Below, in pieces: positions 54,091-64,000 of a stretch of DNA of 64,000 nucleotides. The DNA lies in NCBI GenBank assembly GCA_947652115.1, contig OX393569.1, forward strand, positions 10,982,555-11,046,554, written 5' to 3'. The position numbers and the translations under genes are program-made. Position 1 is the stretch's first letter. Every line of letters begins with the position of its first letter. Below the pieces are notes generated by a model. It did not search any database. It had not been told where the DNA came from and saw only the letters and a program-made list of their open reading frames with translations. The DNA comes from Blastomussa wellsi (Eukaryota > Cnidaria > Anthozoa > Scleractinia > Plerogyridae).

Positions 54091-55131
54091 CTCTTAGTCG
54101 GCATACCGACGTATGCCGCTATTCAGTGGATGGATGGATGGATCGGTGGACGAGCGATGTATTTCACATCAATAAGAATTAGGATACTATCGATCAATAA
54201 CCAATGAAATTGCCGCTTGTATATATCGTTTAATTTTGTATCAATATTTGTTTCGGATTCAAGGGACGGCCATCTTTATTTTCGTATAAACTTGGCCTTA
54301 TTGGGCGGTGTTGGCATGATGTCTCTATTTCCAGCACTCGGTGTTTATGCAGCTCTGGTGTACAACGTTGCGTGCGGGTTTTAAGTGGAAAACTGTTTGG
54401 AAATTTTCATGGTGGTGAAGAAGGTACGAGGATGTGAAATTTTACATGCTGCGAGCAGTCTGTTTTGGCGGCTTTCGGTTGAGGGATTGTTGTTTGATTG
54501 CAGTTAGATGTGAATAAGAACCATGTTGAATTTTAAAATGTTTCTGACTGAAGTAACGATAGCTTTAATTTTGGTTAAATTTGAAGTTGTGGATGTACCC
54601 AGCTTCCTATTTCTCGGAGAAGAGTTGTTTGAAATCAGTTGAGCTGAGAGATCAGACATGATCAGAGACTGCTTCAGGACATAGTAGATGTCATACGGCA
54701 TTTAAGAATTTGACGGTAGGGACAGGGTACAGCAATTCCGGAGAAACAGCTTTCATTGCAGACGTACCAGCTCTGGTAAATATTTCACAAACCGTTCGTA
54801 ATTGAATATGCAAAATCTTTCACCAGGATTTTCGGCACAAATTTCGTAACAACCAGAGAACAATGTACTAACTGTACTACGTTTTAAAAACCCTTTGGAA
54901 AGATATATTTTTCCATTTGATCCGCTTATTGTCTTTCAATAAAAAAATATGACGCTTTGTGTTGAAAATCAGCAAAGTATCATGTTTCAACATTTCGAAG
55001 AAAAACAAAAGTATCATATTACAAATAAACAAAAGTATCGTGTTACCGCTGTCAAGAATCACGTTTGTTGCATTCTGCACTGTCCTTTGAGTTGCTGGGT
55101 TTTTCATTTTCAGGTAGAAATAGCTTTGTTA

Positions 55132-55809
55132 CAGCGGTTACCGATCACACGCGCCCTCCAACGATTTTTTCTTGTTTGAAAATTAAGTTTTGCTGGACGT
55201 CAGTCATCGCATGCGCCAGTTTCGATTTGCTTTTTTATCGCCAAACACAACAACAAGACGACAATATTCTAACCTTTTGTGAACTATTTCCATGATTTGA
55301 TGAGTGTTTCAAAAAAGCGTCTAAACATTTAAGCAATAGGCCGTAACTCGAATTCCACAGAGCAAGCTAGAGCGTAATATTGTGACAAAACAAAAAGCTG
55401 GCCACTAAAAAGCGACTGCTCTCGCCAAAGCATCACGCCAAATACTTATGGAAACCAAATATTTTTGAAGTGGTTCGTTCGAAGAATGAAAGTATCTATC
55501 TTTCTTATTGCAGCTATATAACACGACTGTGTTGACAACGAATTACCTGAATATCGACTCGCTTCATGAAATTCGTTCATTACGCATGATCATGTTTCTT
55601 TTTTTGCAATTTCACCGACAATATTCAGGACTTGAGTGCTGTTTCTCTTTCCAAAGGGTGAAAAACAGCTGCCGGAAAGCCGAATGTCACTCCACGGCTT
55701 GAATGAAACCTACTACTGTCATGGAAACAGATGATTGACGTCCATCGAAACTCATTTTTCAAACAGAAAAAAACATCGTTGGAGGGCACGTGTGATCGGT
55801 AACAGCTGT
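55132..55809. mobile_element. 678-bp TIR element, absent from the paralogous copy
   Basis: The ends CAGCGGTTACCGATCACACG and CAGCTGTTACCGATCACACG are inverted over about 55 bp, extending through CCCTCCAACGAT. It is flanked by TTA on the left and TAA on the right. The other copy of the host repeat at about 61051-61063 is uninterrupted. A 3-bp TWA target would fit PIF/Harbinger, but the flanks are not identical. Confidence 0.8.
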
Positions 55810-56090
55810 AATTAGAATTGGCATTTAGTCACAACAAGCGGTAGGTGGGTATGTCTTCACAACATTGTAATGCCGTGTAGTAATGAGTAGGGTTAAAGAA
55901 GAGAGTATAAAAGCATTGACATTTTCTAAAGATTTGTTGCATGGAATCCCTCAAATATTGCTGCAGACTTTGTGGCGGCAAGTGTAACCGCAAAGTAATC
56001 AAATTAGACTTTTAGGCGTCACACCCAAGTTAGTGACGTACATCAATCCAATCAGGTTTGGGGTTGCATCAAGAAACCAGTCAAATTGTC

Positions 56091-56158
56091 AATCTCGTCC
56101 CCAGAGCCCGTTTTTTGTGATGCTGACCAAAAGAAAAGCAGGCTCTGGGGACAAGATT
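56091..56158. mobile_element. Small inverted-repeat MITE (CTCGTCCCCAGAGCC)
   Basis: AATCTCGTCCCCAGAGCCCG pairs with GCAGGCTCTGGGGACAAGAT around a GATGCTGACCAAAAG loop. It is flanked by GTCAAATTG and GTGAAATTG and is missing from copy 2 of the host repeat, so it is a later insertion with a duplication of about 8-9 bp. Confidence 0.75.
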
Positions 56159-56161
56159 GTG

Positions 56162-56256
56162 AAATTGTTTGATAAAAATGGAATGACATGCGCAGTTAAG
56201 TGATTGTTAATTAATCACTTTACTGCGCATGTTATTCCATTTTTATCAAACAATTT
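56162..56256. repeat. Near-perfect 95-base hairpin
   Basis: AAATTGTTTGATAAAAATGG and the following ATGACATGCGCAGT are repeated inverted, ending CCATTTTTATCAAACAATTT. Arms are about 43 bases with a TTAATTAA centre. Copy 2 has only the left half. Confidence 0.85.
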
Positions 56257-56695
56257 CTGATTACTGCAGTTTTTACAGATATATTATTCATGGTCGACAG
56301 GAAAGTTTCGTCGTGAATGAATTCGCTAGTCAAACGTCAGCAAAAGGCCCAACACTAAATTGGTCATTTGGCATTCCTTTTTATCGGGCTAGTTTTGCTG
56401 AACCAAAAAAAAATACCCAATACGTCTATATCAAAACTGTTTCCTTGAAGTTGTCAGCTGGGCAGATAGGCCAGATAACATACTTGCTTTACAAAATTTT
56501 TCTTACCCATTTGAAAAGGAAAGAATGGTAACACATCAACATGAAAATGTAAGGAAAATTTCTTCTTTTGTCATTTTCACATGATCAGTTTTGGGGTTGT
56601 TTAAGGGTGGAGAGCCCTATCTGCAACGGTTTCTAAGGATGACTTCTAACCATCATAACCAACATCTTGGTTTTAGTTTTTTGCCATGCTTGTTC

Positions 56696-56862
56696 CATAG
56701 ACCTTTTACACTCGTTTGTTATTCATTTGTATTCATGCTAATCTGCCCACCCAACCTCATTTCTGAGTACAAGTTCTTTTCTACTTTGTGCATGGTGACG
56801 AGGCTTGGCAGGCAGATTAGCATGAACACAAAAGAATAACAAATGAGTGAAAAAGGTCTATT
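56696..56862. mobile_element. MITE with CATAGACCTTTTACACTC termini
   Basis: CATAGACCTTTTACACTCGT pairs with ATGAGTGAAAAAGGTCTAT, and ATGCTAATCTGCC pairs with GGCAGATTAGCAT. It shares the terminal CATAGACC with the MITE at 52818-52968. Confidence 0.75.
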
Positions 56863-56923
56863 GGAGGCTCCTTCCACTTTTGCAGGAAGTGAGCATATTA
56901 GGAAAGGCATGTTATCGGATGAA

Positions 56924-57070
56924 ACCAAAGCCAACTGCACATGTCAGACTGCATTCAGAAGCAAAATCTGTAGTACGGATTTCTAAAGCTTCGAGGTCAT
57001 AAACTTTTTGTGCGAATTTCAACAAATCTATACCACAGATTTTGCATCTGAATGCACTGTTGGCTTTGGA
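56924..57070. mobile_element. Inverted-repeat element, about 150 bp
   Basis: CCAAAGCCAACTGCACATGT pairs with GCACTGTTGGCTTTGG, and AGCAAAATCTGT pairs with ACAGATTTTGC. No duplication was located. Confidence 0.6.
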
Positions 57071-57079
57071 AAGAGAAAG

Positions 57080-59960
57080 ACATAAGCTGTGGTATTGTGA
57101 TGACATCATAGATTTAGAATAAGTAATTTTCTCAAAATCAAAGACTTAACTCTTAAAATAATATAGAATTATATCTAGAATTCATGTAGATCTTCCAATT
57201 AATGAGATTCCTATGCAAAACCGCTTTTTAATCACGTGCTTGGTCATGAAGTTGACTTAATCGTTAAACCATTTCAAACCAAACCAGACGAGATAGGCTT
57301 CAGTTCACATGGAACCGTTTGGAACCAATGTGGGTGTTAATAGTAGATCTTTATGGAACTGGTCCGGCACCGATCCAAAATTGGACCTGAAAATTACATG
57401 TCCTGTTTTGGATCAGTTCTATAGCTATGCCAGTTCCAGAACAGTCCCATGTAAAATGAAGGCCTATTTGGTCTGAGTTTTGGACCAGGTCCATTTGGAT
57501 CCGTTTGGAACTGATCTCATGAAGAGAACATATGCGCACTAACAAACGTAGGCACTGTTCTTAAAGGGGTACTGCCACTGGGATTTTGCTGTTTTGGGGT
57601 CAATTCTGCCAAAATCATTGTCTTGTGCCCATGATGATGTTATAGTGTACAAAATGCTCTTGCAGAATTCTCAATTGCAATTTAGCTGCAATTGCAACTG
57701 CAATTTTCAAATTTACATTTTCAAGTTTCAATTTCATTGTAGCTTTCTACAATGATGCCATAAGCACATGTAGCATGCCAATACCCCATGTCAATACCCT
57801 TTAACCCACTGACTCCAACACTCCCACTTTCTCTTCTCTTTTTGATTTGTGCGCATGCCTGAGCTAAAATATCATATAATGCGATTCTAGTCTTTATTTT
57901 GCAAATGCATTTTGGAGAGATTTGGACCAGATTTAGCCTACAACTGACTAAAAAATGTTCAAAATGTCTTAACAACGCGTTTTTTGTAAAAATCTCCAGG
58001 AGTCAATGGGTTAATTTAAGCCTTAGCCTATACCTTGCCTGTCCATTATTATTTTCTAGACTACAAGTAGTCCCATTTTTCTTTGTCAAAAAAGAATAAC
58101 CGTGCGAAACCTGGGAGACACGCCCATGCGGTGAGGCATGAAAAAAAGGGAATACCGACTAAGCCACAGCATTTGAATTATGCGTTGCTCTCACAATGCA
58201 AAAATATTATTGGCTAACGCTTTGAGTGCTGACAAGAACATGTCAACAAATTGTCAACACTTGAGTCTGTCTTTGCGTGCTAGTTTACGATGGATGACAT
58301 CCTGCAGGAATGCTCATCTCTGCTTCCAAAATAAAGGCTTAGAAACCGGAACAAACACAAACGTCGAAAGCTCTTCTTGTGGGTCACGACGTTCTTGCTA
58401 TTTTGCCAACTGGATTTCGAAAAAGCCTCATTTATCAAATGTTTTGTCAAGCAAAGCTCTCTTAGCTTTGAATGGAAAGGCGACAGTGTTAGTGGTTTCA
58501 CCACTTGAGGTAGTAGAACTGCTATAAACATGTCCATTTTGAAAATTAGTATCATCAATGTTAAATAATTTTAAGAAATAAAACTTACATAGGCTTATTA
58601 ACCAAGACTTGGACTTTCAGAAAATTAATATGCGAGGTGTCAATTTTCACACCTTACGCGTGAATTCCTATTTAAATCGCAGGCTCAGAAAATCAAAGAT
58701 TGCAGATTTCTGGCTTTCCTTGATAGTTGCAGGAAAAATAAACATTGAAACCAATTCATGCTTAGAATGTTAAGTTACCTTTAAATACCCGAGACATGCC
58801 GGCGAAATGTTCTTGAGATTTTTGTGGTCAAAATAATTTGAAATGTCCCTTGACTTTCAGCGACCATAATTCACTCCAGAATGCCTGGTACGTCCCAGGT
58901 ATTGAAGGAGCATTTCCTCAATGTTATATGAATAAACCAGCCAAGTTATAAAAAGATCCGGAAATTATTCATTTCTTTACTTGATTTTCTTGTCAGTGTA
59001 GTTTCTAAAATCCTTGAAATTAGGCCTAATTCCTGTCACGTCACGCTCTTTATTCGTCGCCATTTTGAATTTTAGTGGGTAAACCGCTGGTCTTAATGTC
59101 TGCTGCGATTCAGATTTGATAATAACACTGCTTTGAAGTCGGCCCGTGACGGATTGTCAATATGACATGCATGTACTGAAGACATCATGCAATCACGTGA
59201 CTCGAAAGAGTTCGGCCTTGTGCGTTTTGCTGGTTGATTTGTAAAGTAAAATAGTCGGTCGGTGTATTTCCCCCAAAGACGGCACATAAAAGGGACATTT
59301 ATGGATTAATTACTGCAAAATTTCGGCTGTGGACATCTCTGCTTGCAGCAGACTCGAAGCTGTAATATTATTTTTTGATTTGCAGACAACTTAACATGAA
59401 CCTTTTCAGTTATCAAACTTTTGGAGATGGTTTTGATAGCAGTTTTACTACGTTAACAGCATAATCAAAGAACAAGTCGCTGAGCTAACCGAACTCGGTT
59501 TTCCTTCCGTTCAACCGAAAGAGAACGATTCAGATTGCATGAAAGCCATTTTAACATACTGTAACTCCACTCATTAATCTTTAACTTTAATCTTGTTTTG
59601 CACTTTTTTCTAAATTGTGCAGTGTTTGGTTTCAGTCAATTGCAGTGCCATTGTTAGTCTCATTGTTAGTTAATTGTTTTGTGTTGTGTTATTTTATTTT
59701 ATATTTCCCAGAGAAATTATTAGACCTTTGTCTTTTTTTTTTGTCTCCTTTCACATACTGCTTTTCAGTTATTGGGTCATACATTCTTTAACAATATAGT
59801 TCATGAGATTAACCTTTTCACACAGCAATGGCATGTAAACTAAAAGTCCTCTCGCTAAATGTGTGAGGTATAAGAAATCCAAACAAAAGGAGTGCAATAT
59901 TTCGTTATTTAAAACAGCAAAAAGCTACTATTTTTGAGTTTTTTTTTATTCAAAAAACAT
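57080..59960. other. No gene recognised
   Basis: Open frames here are short and lack motifs. CCAATTTTGGATC-type words near 57300-57500 (GGTCC, GGATC, GGAACC) are locally repeated, suggesting an old element. Confidence 0.35.
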
Positions 59961-59965
59961 AACCC

Positions 59966-61575
59966 TTAGTCGGCGTACGGATGTATGTCGCTATTCAGTG
60001 GGTGGATGGATGGATGGATGGGCGAACGATGTATTTCACACCAATCAGAATTAGGATACTATCGATCGATAACCAATGAAATTGCCGCTTGTATGCATCG
60101 TTTAATTTTGTATCAATATTTGTTTCGGATTCAAGGGACGGCCATCTTTATTTTCATATAAACTTGGCCTTATTGGGCGGTGTTGGCATGATGTCTCTAT
60201 TTCCAGCACTCTGTGTTTATGTAACGTAGAACGTTGTGGTTGGGTTTTAAGCGGGAAACTGTTCGGAAATTTTCATGGCAGTGAAGAAGGTACGAGGATG
60301 TGAAATTTTACATGCTGCGAGCAGTCTGTTTTGGCGGCTTTGGGTTGAGGGATTGTTTTTTGATCGCGGTTAGTTGTGAAAAAGAGCCATGCTGAATTTC
60401 AAAATGTTTCTGACTGAAGTAACGATAGCTTTAACTTTGGTTAAAATTGAAGTTGAGTATGTGCACAGCTTCCTATTTCTCGGAGATGAGTTGTTTGAAA
60501 TCAGTAGAGCTGAGGGATCAGACATGATCAGAGACTTTGCTTCAGGACATAGTAGATGTCATACGGCAAGGAGGCCACATACTCAAGAACGCAGGGTACA
60601 GTAATTCCGGAGAAACAGCTTTCATTGCAGACGTACCAGCTCTGGTAAATATTTCACGAACCATTCGTAATTAAATATGCAAAATCTTTCATCAAGATTT
60701 TCGGCACAAATTTCGTAACAACCAGAGAACAATGTACTAACTGTACTACATTTTTAAACCCTTTCGAAAGATATATTTTTCCATTTGATCCGTTCATTGT
60801 CTTTCGATAAAATACTTTGGTGCGTGTTTAATAAATCACAAAATATGACTCTTTGTTTTGAAAATCAGCGATGCGGAAAAACAAAGTATCATGTTACAAC
60901 ATTTCGAAGAAAAACAAAAGTATCATATTACAAATAAACAAAAGTATCGGGTTACCTCTGCCAAGAAAAAGCTAGGAATCACGTTTGGTGTTGCATTCTG
61001 CCTGTCCTTTGAGTCTCTGAGTTTTTTATTTTCTGGTAGAAATAGCTTTGTTAGTTAGAATTGGCATTTAGTCACAACAAGTGGTAGGTGGAGGATTTAC
61101 TTTTTAAGTATGTCTTCACAAGATTGTAATGCCGTGTAGTAATGAGTAGTAGTAAAGAAGAGAGTTTCAAAGCATTGATATTTTCTAAAGATTTGTGGTA
61201 TGGAACGCTTCAAATATTGCTGCAGACTTTGTTGCGGCAAGTGTAACCACAAAGTAATCAAATTCGACTTTTAGACGTCACACCCGAGTTAGTGACGTAC
61301 ATCAATCCAATCAGGAAACCAGTCAAATTGTGTGATAAAAATGGGATGACATGCGCAATACAGTGATTGATTGTGATTGATTAAACTGATCACTGCAGTT
61401 TTTACAGATATATTGTTCATGGTCGACAGGAAAGTTTCGTCGAGAATGAATTCGCTGGTCAAATGTATTTTGCGTTGCGCTCATTTACTTAAAATGCACA
61501 CGCCGTCAGCAAAAGGCCCAACACTAAATTGGTCATTGAGCGTTCGTTTTGGACGGGCTAGTTTGCTGGATGCAG
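59966..61575 (+). repeat. Dispersed direct duplication, copy 2
   Basis: The partner of 54095-56420, without the 678-bp and 68-bp insertions. Substitutions and small indels are scattered throughout, so the duplication is not recent. No gene is recognised in either copy. Confidence 0.85.
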
Positions 61576-61734
61576 GTATCTGCTCATATATGCTGACCAA
61601 AAGAAAAATACCCAATATGTAAATATCAGAAAGGGAAAAAAATAACTCTCGCACGCATTGCGTACCTATGTTTTTATAAGTGAACGAAATAATGTGATGA
61701 CAACAATAATTTATCAAATAAGCGTTGCGGAGAT

Positions 61735-61985
61735 GGTTCCGCAAATTGATTCTGTACTGCCTTTCTCCATGTATATATAAATGCAATTATCAACTGAGAC
61801 AATCTCATAGTGCAGAGTGTTATCTACAACTGAACATGTACAACCCTTACGAGGATACATTGTTGCGGACAAATTGTTGCTCCTTTCGGGCAAAACATGT
61901 AGCAAACTGGGAAACAATTTTTTTTTGCACACACAAAATGTTTCTGGTCATCTACATACATTAGGTAACAGTAGTCATGCAGGTA
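61735..61985. repeat. Dispersed repeat shared with 19925-20240
   Basis: It has AGTGCAGAGTGTTAT, ACTGAACATGTA, GAGGATACATTGTTGC and GCAAACTGGGAAACA in the same order as the copy in the giant MVP intron. Confidence 0.6.
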
Positions 61986-61989
61986 TCTG

Positions 61990-63150
61990 CTCATATTTGC
62001 TTGCCAAATATGAGCAGACAAGCAAACAGAAACTTCGATTTGCTTTTAGCTCAGTAACATGATAATTTTTGATTTCTCGAAAAACATTTAAGATTTGCTT
62101 CTTTTTTTTTCAAGACCAGAGATAACTGGTAGAACGTTAAATATCTGATTAAAAAAAATTGAAAGAGAAAAGATTTTGCTTCATTCAAAAAACAGTTTTT
62201 CATTGAAGTGATAAACAAGAACTAATTTAATTATGGACTAGTCATGAATAGTACGTCCTTGTTCTGTTGCCGTCATCGCTTGTATTATCTTCTGTAAAAA
62301 CCACTTAAAATTATATTTATATACAATGATATCGATTTATCTAGGAAGCATTTCAAGGAAACATGAAGTAATGAAGGAAAACAGCTTTGCTTGACCGAGA
62401 GTTTCCTGCATGAAAAAGAAACGCCTTATTTGCGGTTTCGGAAGGTGCCACGGAGTCTGCAGCAATATTTGGGAAGCTTTCTTGCTTCAACCCGAAAAAA
62501 TATTGTCCAAACCTTAACATTTTGACTCTTCTTTTTCAGTGAACAACCCGTTCATAAAAAGATTAAACCCTGGCAGGTAACTTAAGTTGTGGAGGCGCCA
62601 GGCAGTGTGCAACAATGCCTTCAAATTTAACAAGTTTCCGGTAATGGCACAAAGTTGGCGGAAAGCTTGAACTAACTTTGAACGTTTTACAAGATTAGAG
62701 TGAACATTTGTTGATCAACAAAAGTTGAAAGATGTTGAACCGTGTATCATTGGCTTTACACGTTGTGTTCAACAGAAGGGAAGAGCACGAGCTTGCAGCA
62801 TGTAAATTCACATCCTTGTACCTTCTTCACCACCATGAAAATTTCCCAACAATTTTCCGTTTAAAACCCACACGAAAACTTCTAGACCACAGCTACATAA
62901 ACACAGAGTGCCGAAAATAGATACATCATGCCAACAACGCCTTATAGGGCCTATACGAGTCTATACGAAAAAAAATTATACGAGCGATACAGCTTTACAA
63001 GCGGCAATTTGATTGGTTCTTAGCTTTGATAATAACTCCAATCTGATTGGTGTAACATACATACATGAATGAATGAGTGAAGAGTCACATAGTCCACTTG
63101 CGCTGACTAATAGTTATTTTTTACAAAAAATAACTCATGTAACTCAAACA
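61990..63150. other. No gene recognised
   Basis: Apart from a short inverted pair TATCTGCTCATATTTGCTTG / ATATGAGCAGA at about 61983-62018, nothing supportable was seen. Confidence 0.35.
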
Positions 63151-63167
63151 TAATCTTCAAGGAAATA

Positions 63168-64000
63168 TTTCTCATTGTTAATATCTATGCACCCACTGAT
63201 TACCGAGATCAAAATGAATTTATAAAGAATTTAAGTGAACTTCTCGAAAGAAAAACGGATACCTCCAGGTTATTTTAATTATCGCGGGGGATTGGAATTG
63301 TACACTTTCTAAAGCAGGTAAAAGTTGGAGTGTAGTCTGGAAATACGCGAACTACAGAGATGCTGTTGACAACCTCATGAATGAGTTGAATCTTATTGAT
63401 ACCAGATTCTATTGCAAATTGCACCAAAATACAAAAGCTTTTACCTACGAATCCAAAACTATTAACTTGAAATCAAGAATAGATTTCATCCTTGTCTCCT
63501 GCCCGATCTCCATTGAGGCCCAAAATGCTGAGATTCGAATTTCAGTTGCACCAGACCACAAAGCTACTTTTTTTAAAGATTAACATTAGAAACGAGCTCA
63601 AGAGAGGTCTGGGTATGTGGAAATTCAACAATTCTCTTTTAGCAGATGACGATTTTAAAGAACGTATTGCATTCTTTTATCCTCGAATACACGAGAAATA
63701 CACCGATGTTCAAGATAAGCAACTATTGTGGGAATTAATCAAAATGGAAATACGAATGGAAACAATTAAATACTCCAAAGAAAAAAGATTAGAAAGATTA
63801 GAACTTAGAAAAAGGGAATCAGCACTTCAAAAAGAATTACAAGACCTTGACTATAAGACTTGCAACGGGGATTTTGAAACTTTAGATCAAAACATTCTTG
63901 TGGAGTATGAAGCAGCTAAAGATATACGAATACAAAGGGAAAGAGGTTATCTTTAGATCTAAAGTGAAATGGCTGGAATAGGGAGAAAAACCCACAGAAT
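63168..64000 (+). pseudogene. LINE ORF2 N-terminal part (endonuclease), runs off the window
   Basis: Translated in pieces, the region shows the endonuclease/exonuclease/phosphatase order of L1/Tx1-type LINEs: IVNIYAPTDYRDQNEFIKNL, then GDWNCTLSKAGKSW, SRIDFILVS and VAPDHKATFF. The helical linker before reverse transcriptase follows (KEKRLERLELRKRESALQKE) and GEKPT near the end. Frameshifts near 63270 and 63575 and a stop at 63956 break it. The reverse transcriptase should lie past 64000. Confidence 0.8.

Larger units (their letters stand above)
54095..56420 (+). repeat. Dispersed direct duplication, copy 1
   Basis: It matches 59966-61575 over most of its length: TTAGTCGGC at the start, a GGAT microsatellite, TTCAAGGGACGGCCATCTTT, CATGCTGCGAGCAGTCTGTT, ATTTCGAAGAAAAACAAAAG, TGTAATGCCGTGTAGTAATG and GACAGGAAAGTTTCGTCG. 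It carries at least two insertions that copy 2 lacks (55132-55809 and 56091-56158). It is probably one family of long non-coding transposon. Confidence 0.85.

Noticed and set aside
56591..56839. Membrane protein with a hydrophobic stretch
   Set aside because: The frame runs through the inverted-repeat MITE at 56696-56862, and the opposite arm gives a mirror frame.
53155..64000. Further 5' exons of MVP
   Set aside because: I looked on the minus strand for vault-repeat segments upstream of the 53043 exon and found none; they probably lie past the window edge.

Overview
The window looks like nuclear DNA of an anthozoan cnidarian, most likely a stony coral. It is AT-rich and intron-rich. It is packed with inverted-repeat DNA transposons, and I recognise several as common coral repeats from general knowledge only (for example the unit containing ACGGTGGCCAATT and TTATCAACCCAGTTGATAA). 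It also carries DIRS, Ty3/gypsy, Merlin and LINE fragments. The species call is inference; no database could be searched.

The only clear host gene is the 3' half of the major vault protein gene (MVP), on the minus strand. Seven exons (53154-53043, 39401-39204, 19067-18926, 18497-18286, 17470-17227, 12056-11868, 11706-11575) join through GT-AG introns with matching phases. They give 408 complete residues that end at a stop codon. The 5' exons were not found and probably lie beyond position 64000. Two introns are very large (about 20.1 kb and 13.6 kb) and hold most of the mobile DNA.

Region by region. 1-11.5 kb is intergenic DNA with a palindromic element (481-1837), a Merlin transposase relic (about 6036-6535) and a three-level nest at 6846-9016: a tRNA-type SINE split by an element with a 9-bp target duplication, which is itself split by an element with an 8-bp duplication. 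11.6-19.1 kb holds the last five MVP exons with TIR elements in their introns. 19.1-39.2 kb is the giant intron: repeats, a fold-back element with 42-bp subrepeats across an assembly gap (26301-26500), and a Ty3/gypsy element (about 30.2-37.6 kb, minus) carrying a DIRS-type element (33.2-36.9 kb, plus) between gag and protease.

39.4-53.0 kb is the second giant intron. It contains the most unusual block, 40.6-50.6 kb: a decayed virus-like element of Polinton/Maverick/adintovirus type. It has a retroviral-type integrase relic, a GRF zinc-finger protein, an exonuclease-like protein, a serial array of F-box-like plus Cys-x2-Cys modules, and a family-B DNA polymerase with exonuclease and polymerase motifs. 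A fragment of a second, different PolB faces it tail to tail. Shared TATA-type promoters sit in the gaps between divergent genes. Several reading-frame breaks fall on homopolymers. 51.0-51.7 kb is a LINE 3' end.

53.2-64 kb holds one more MVP-proximal intron segment or intergenic DNA. It has a dispersed direct duplication (54.1-56.4 and 60.0-61.6 kb) in which each copy acts as an empty site for insertions in the other, and the start of a second LINE open reading frame running off the end.
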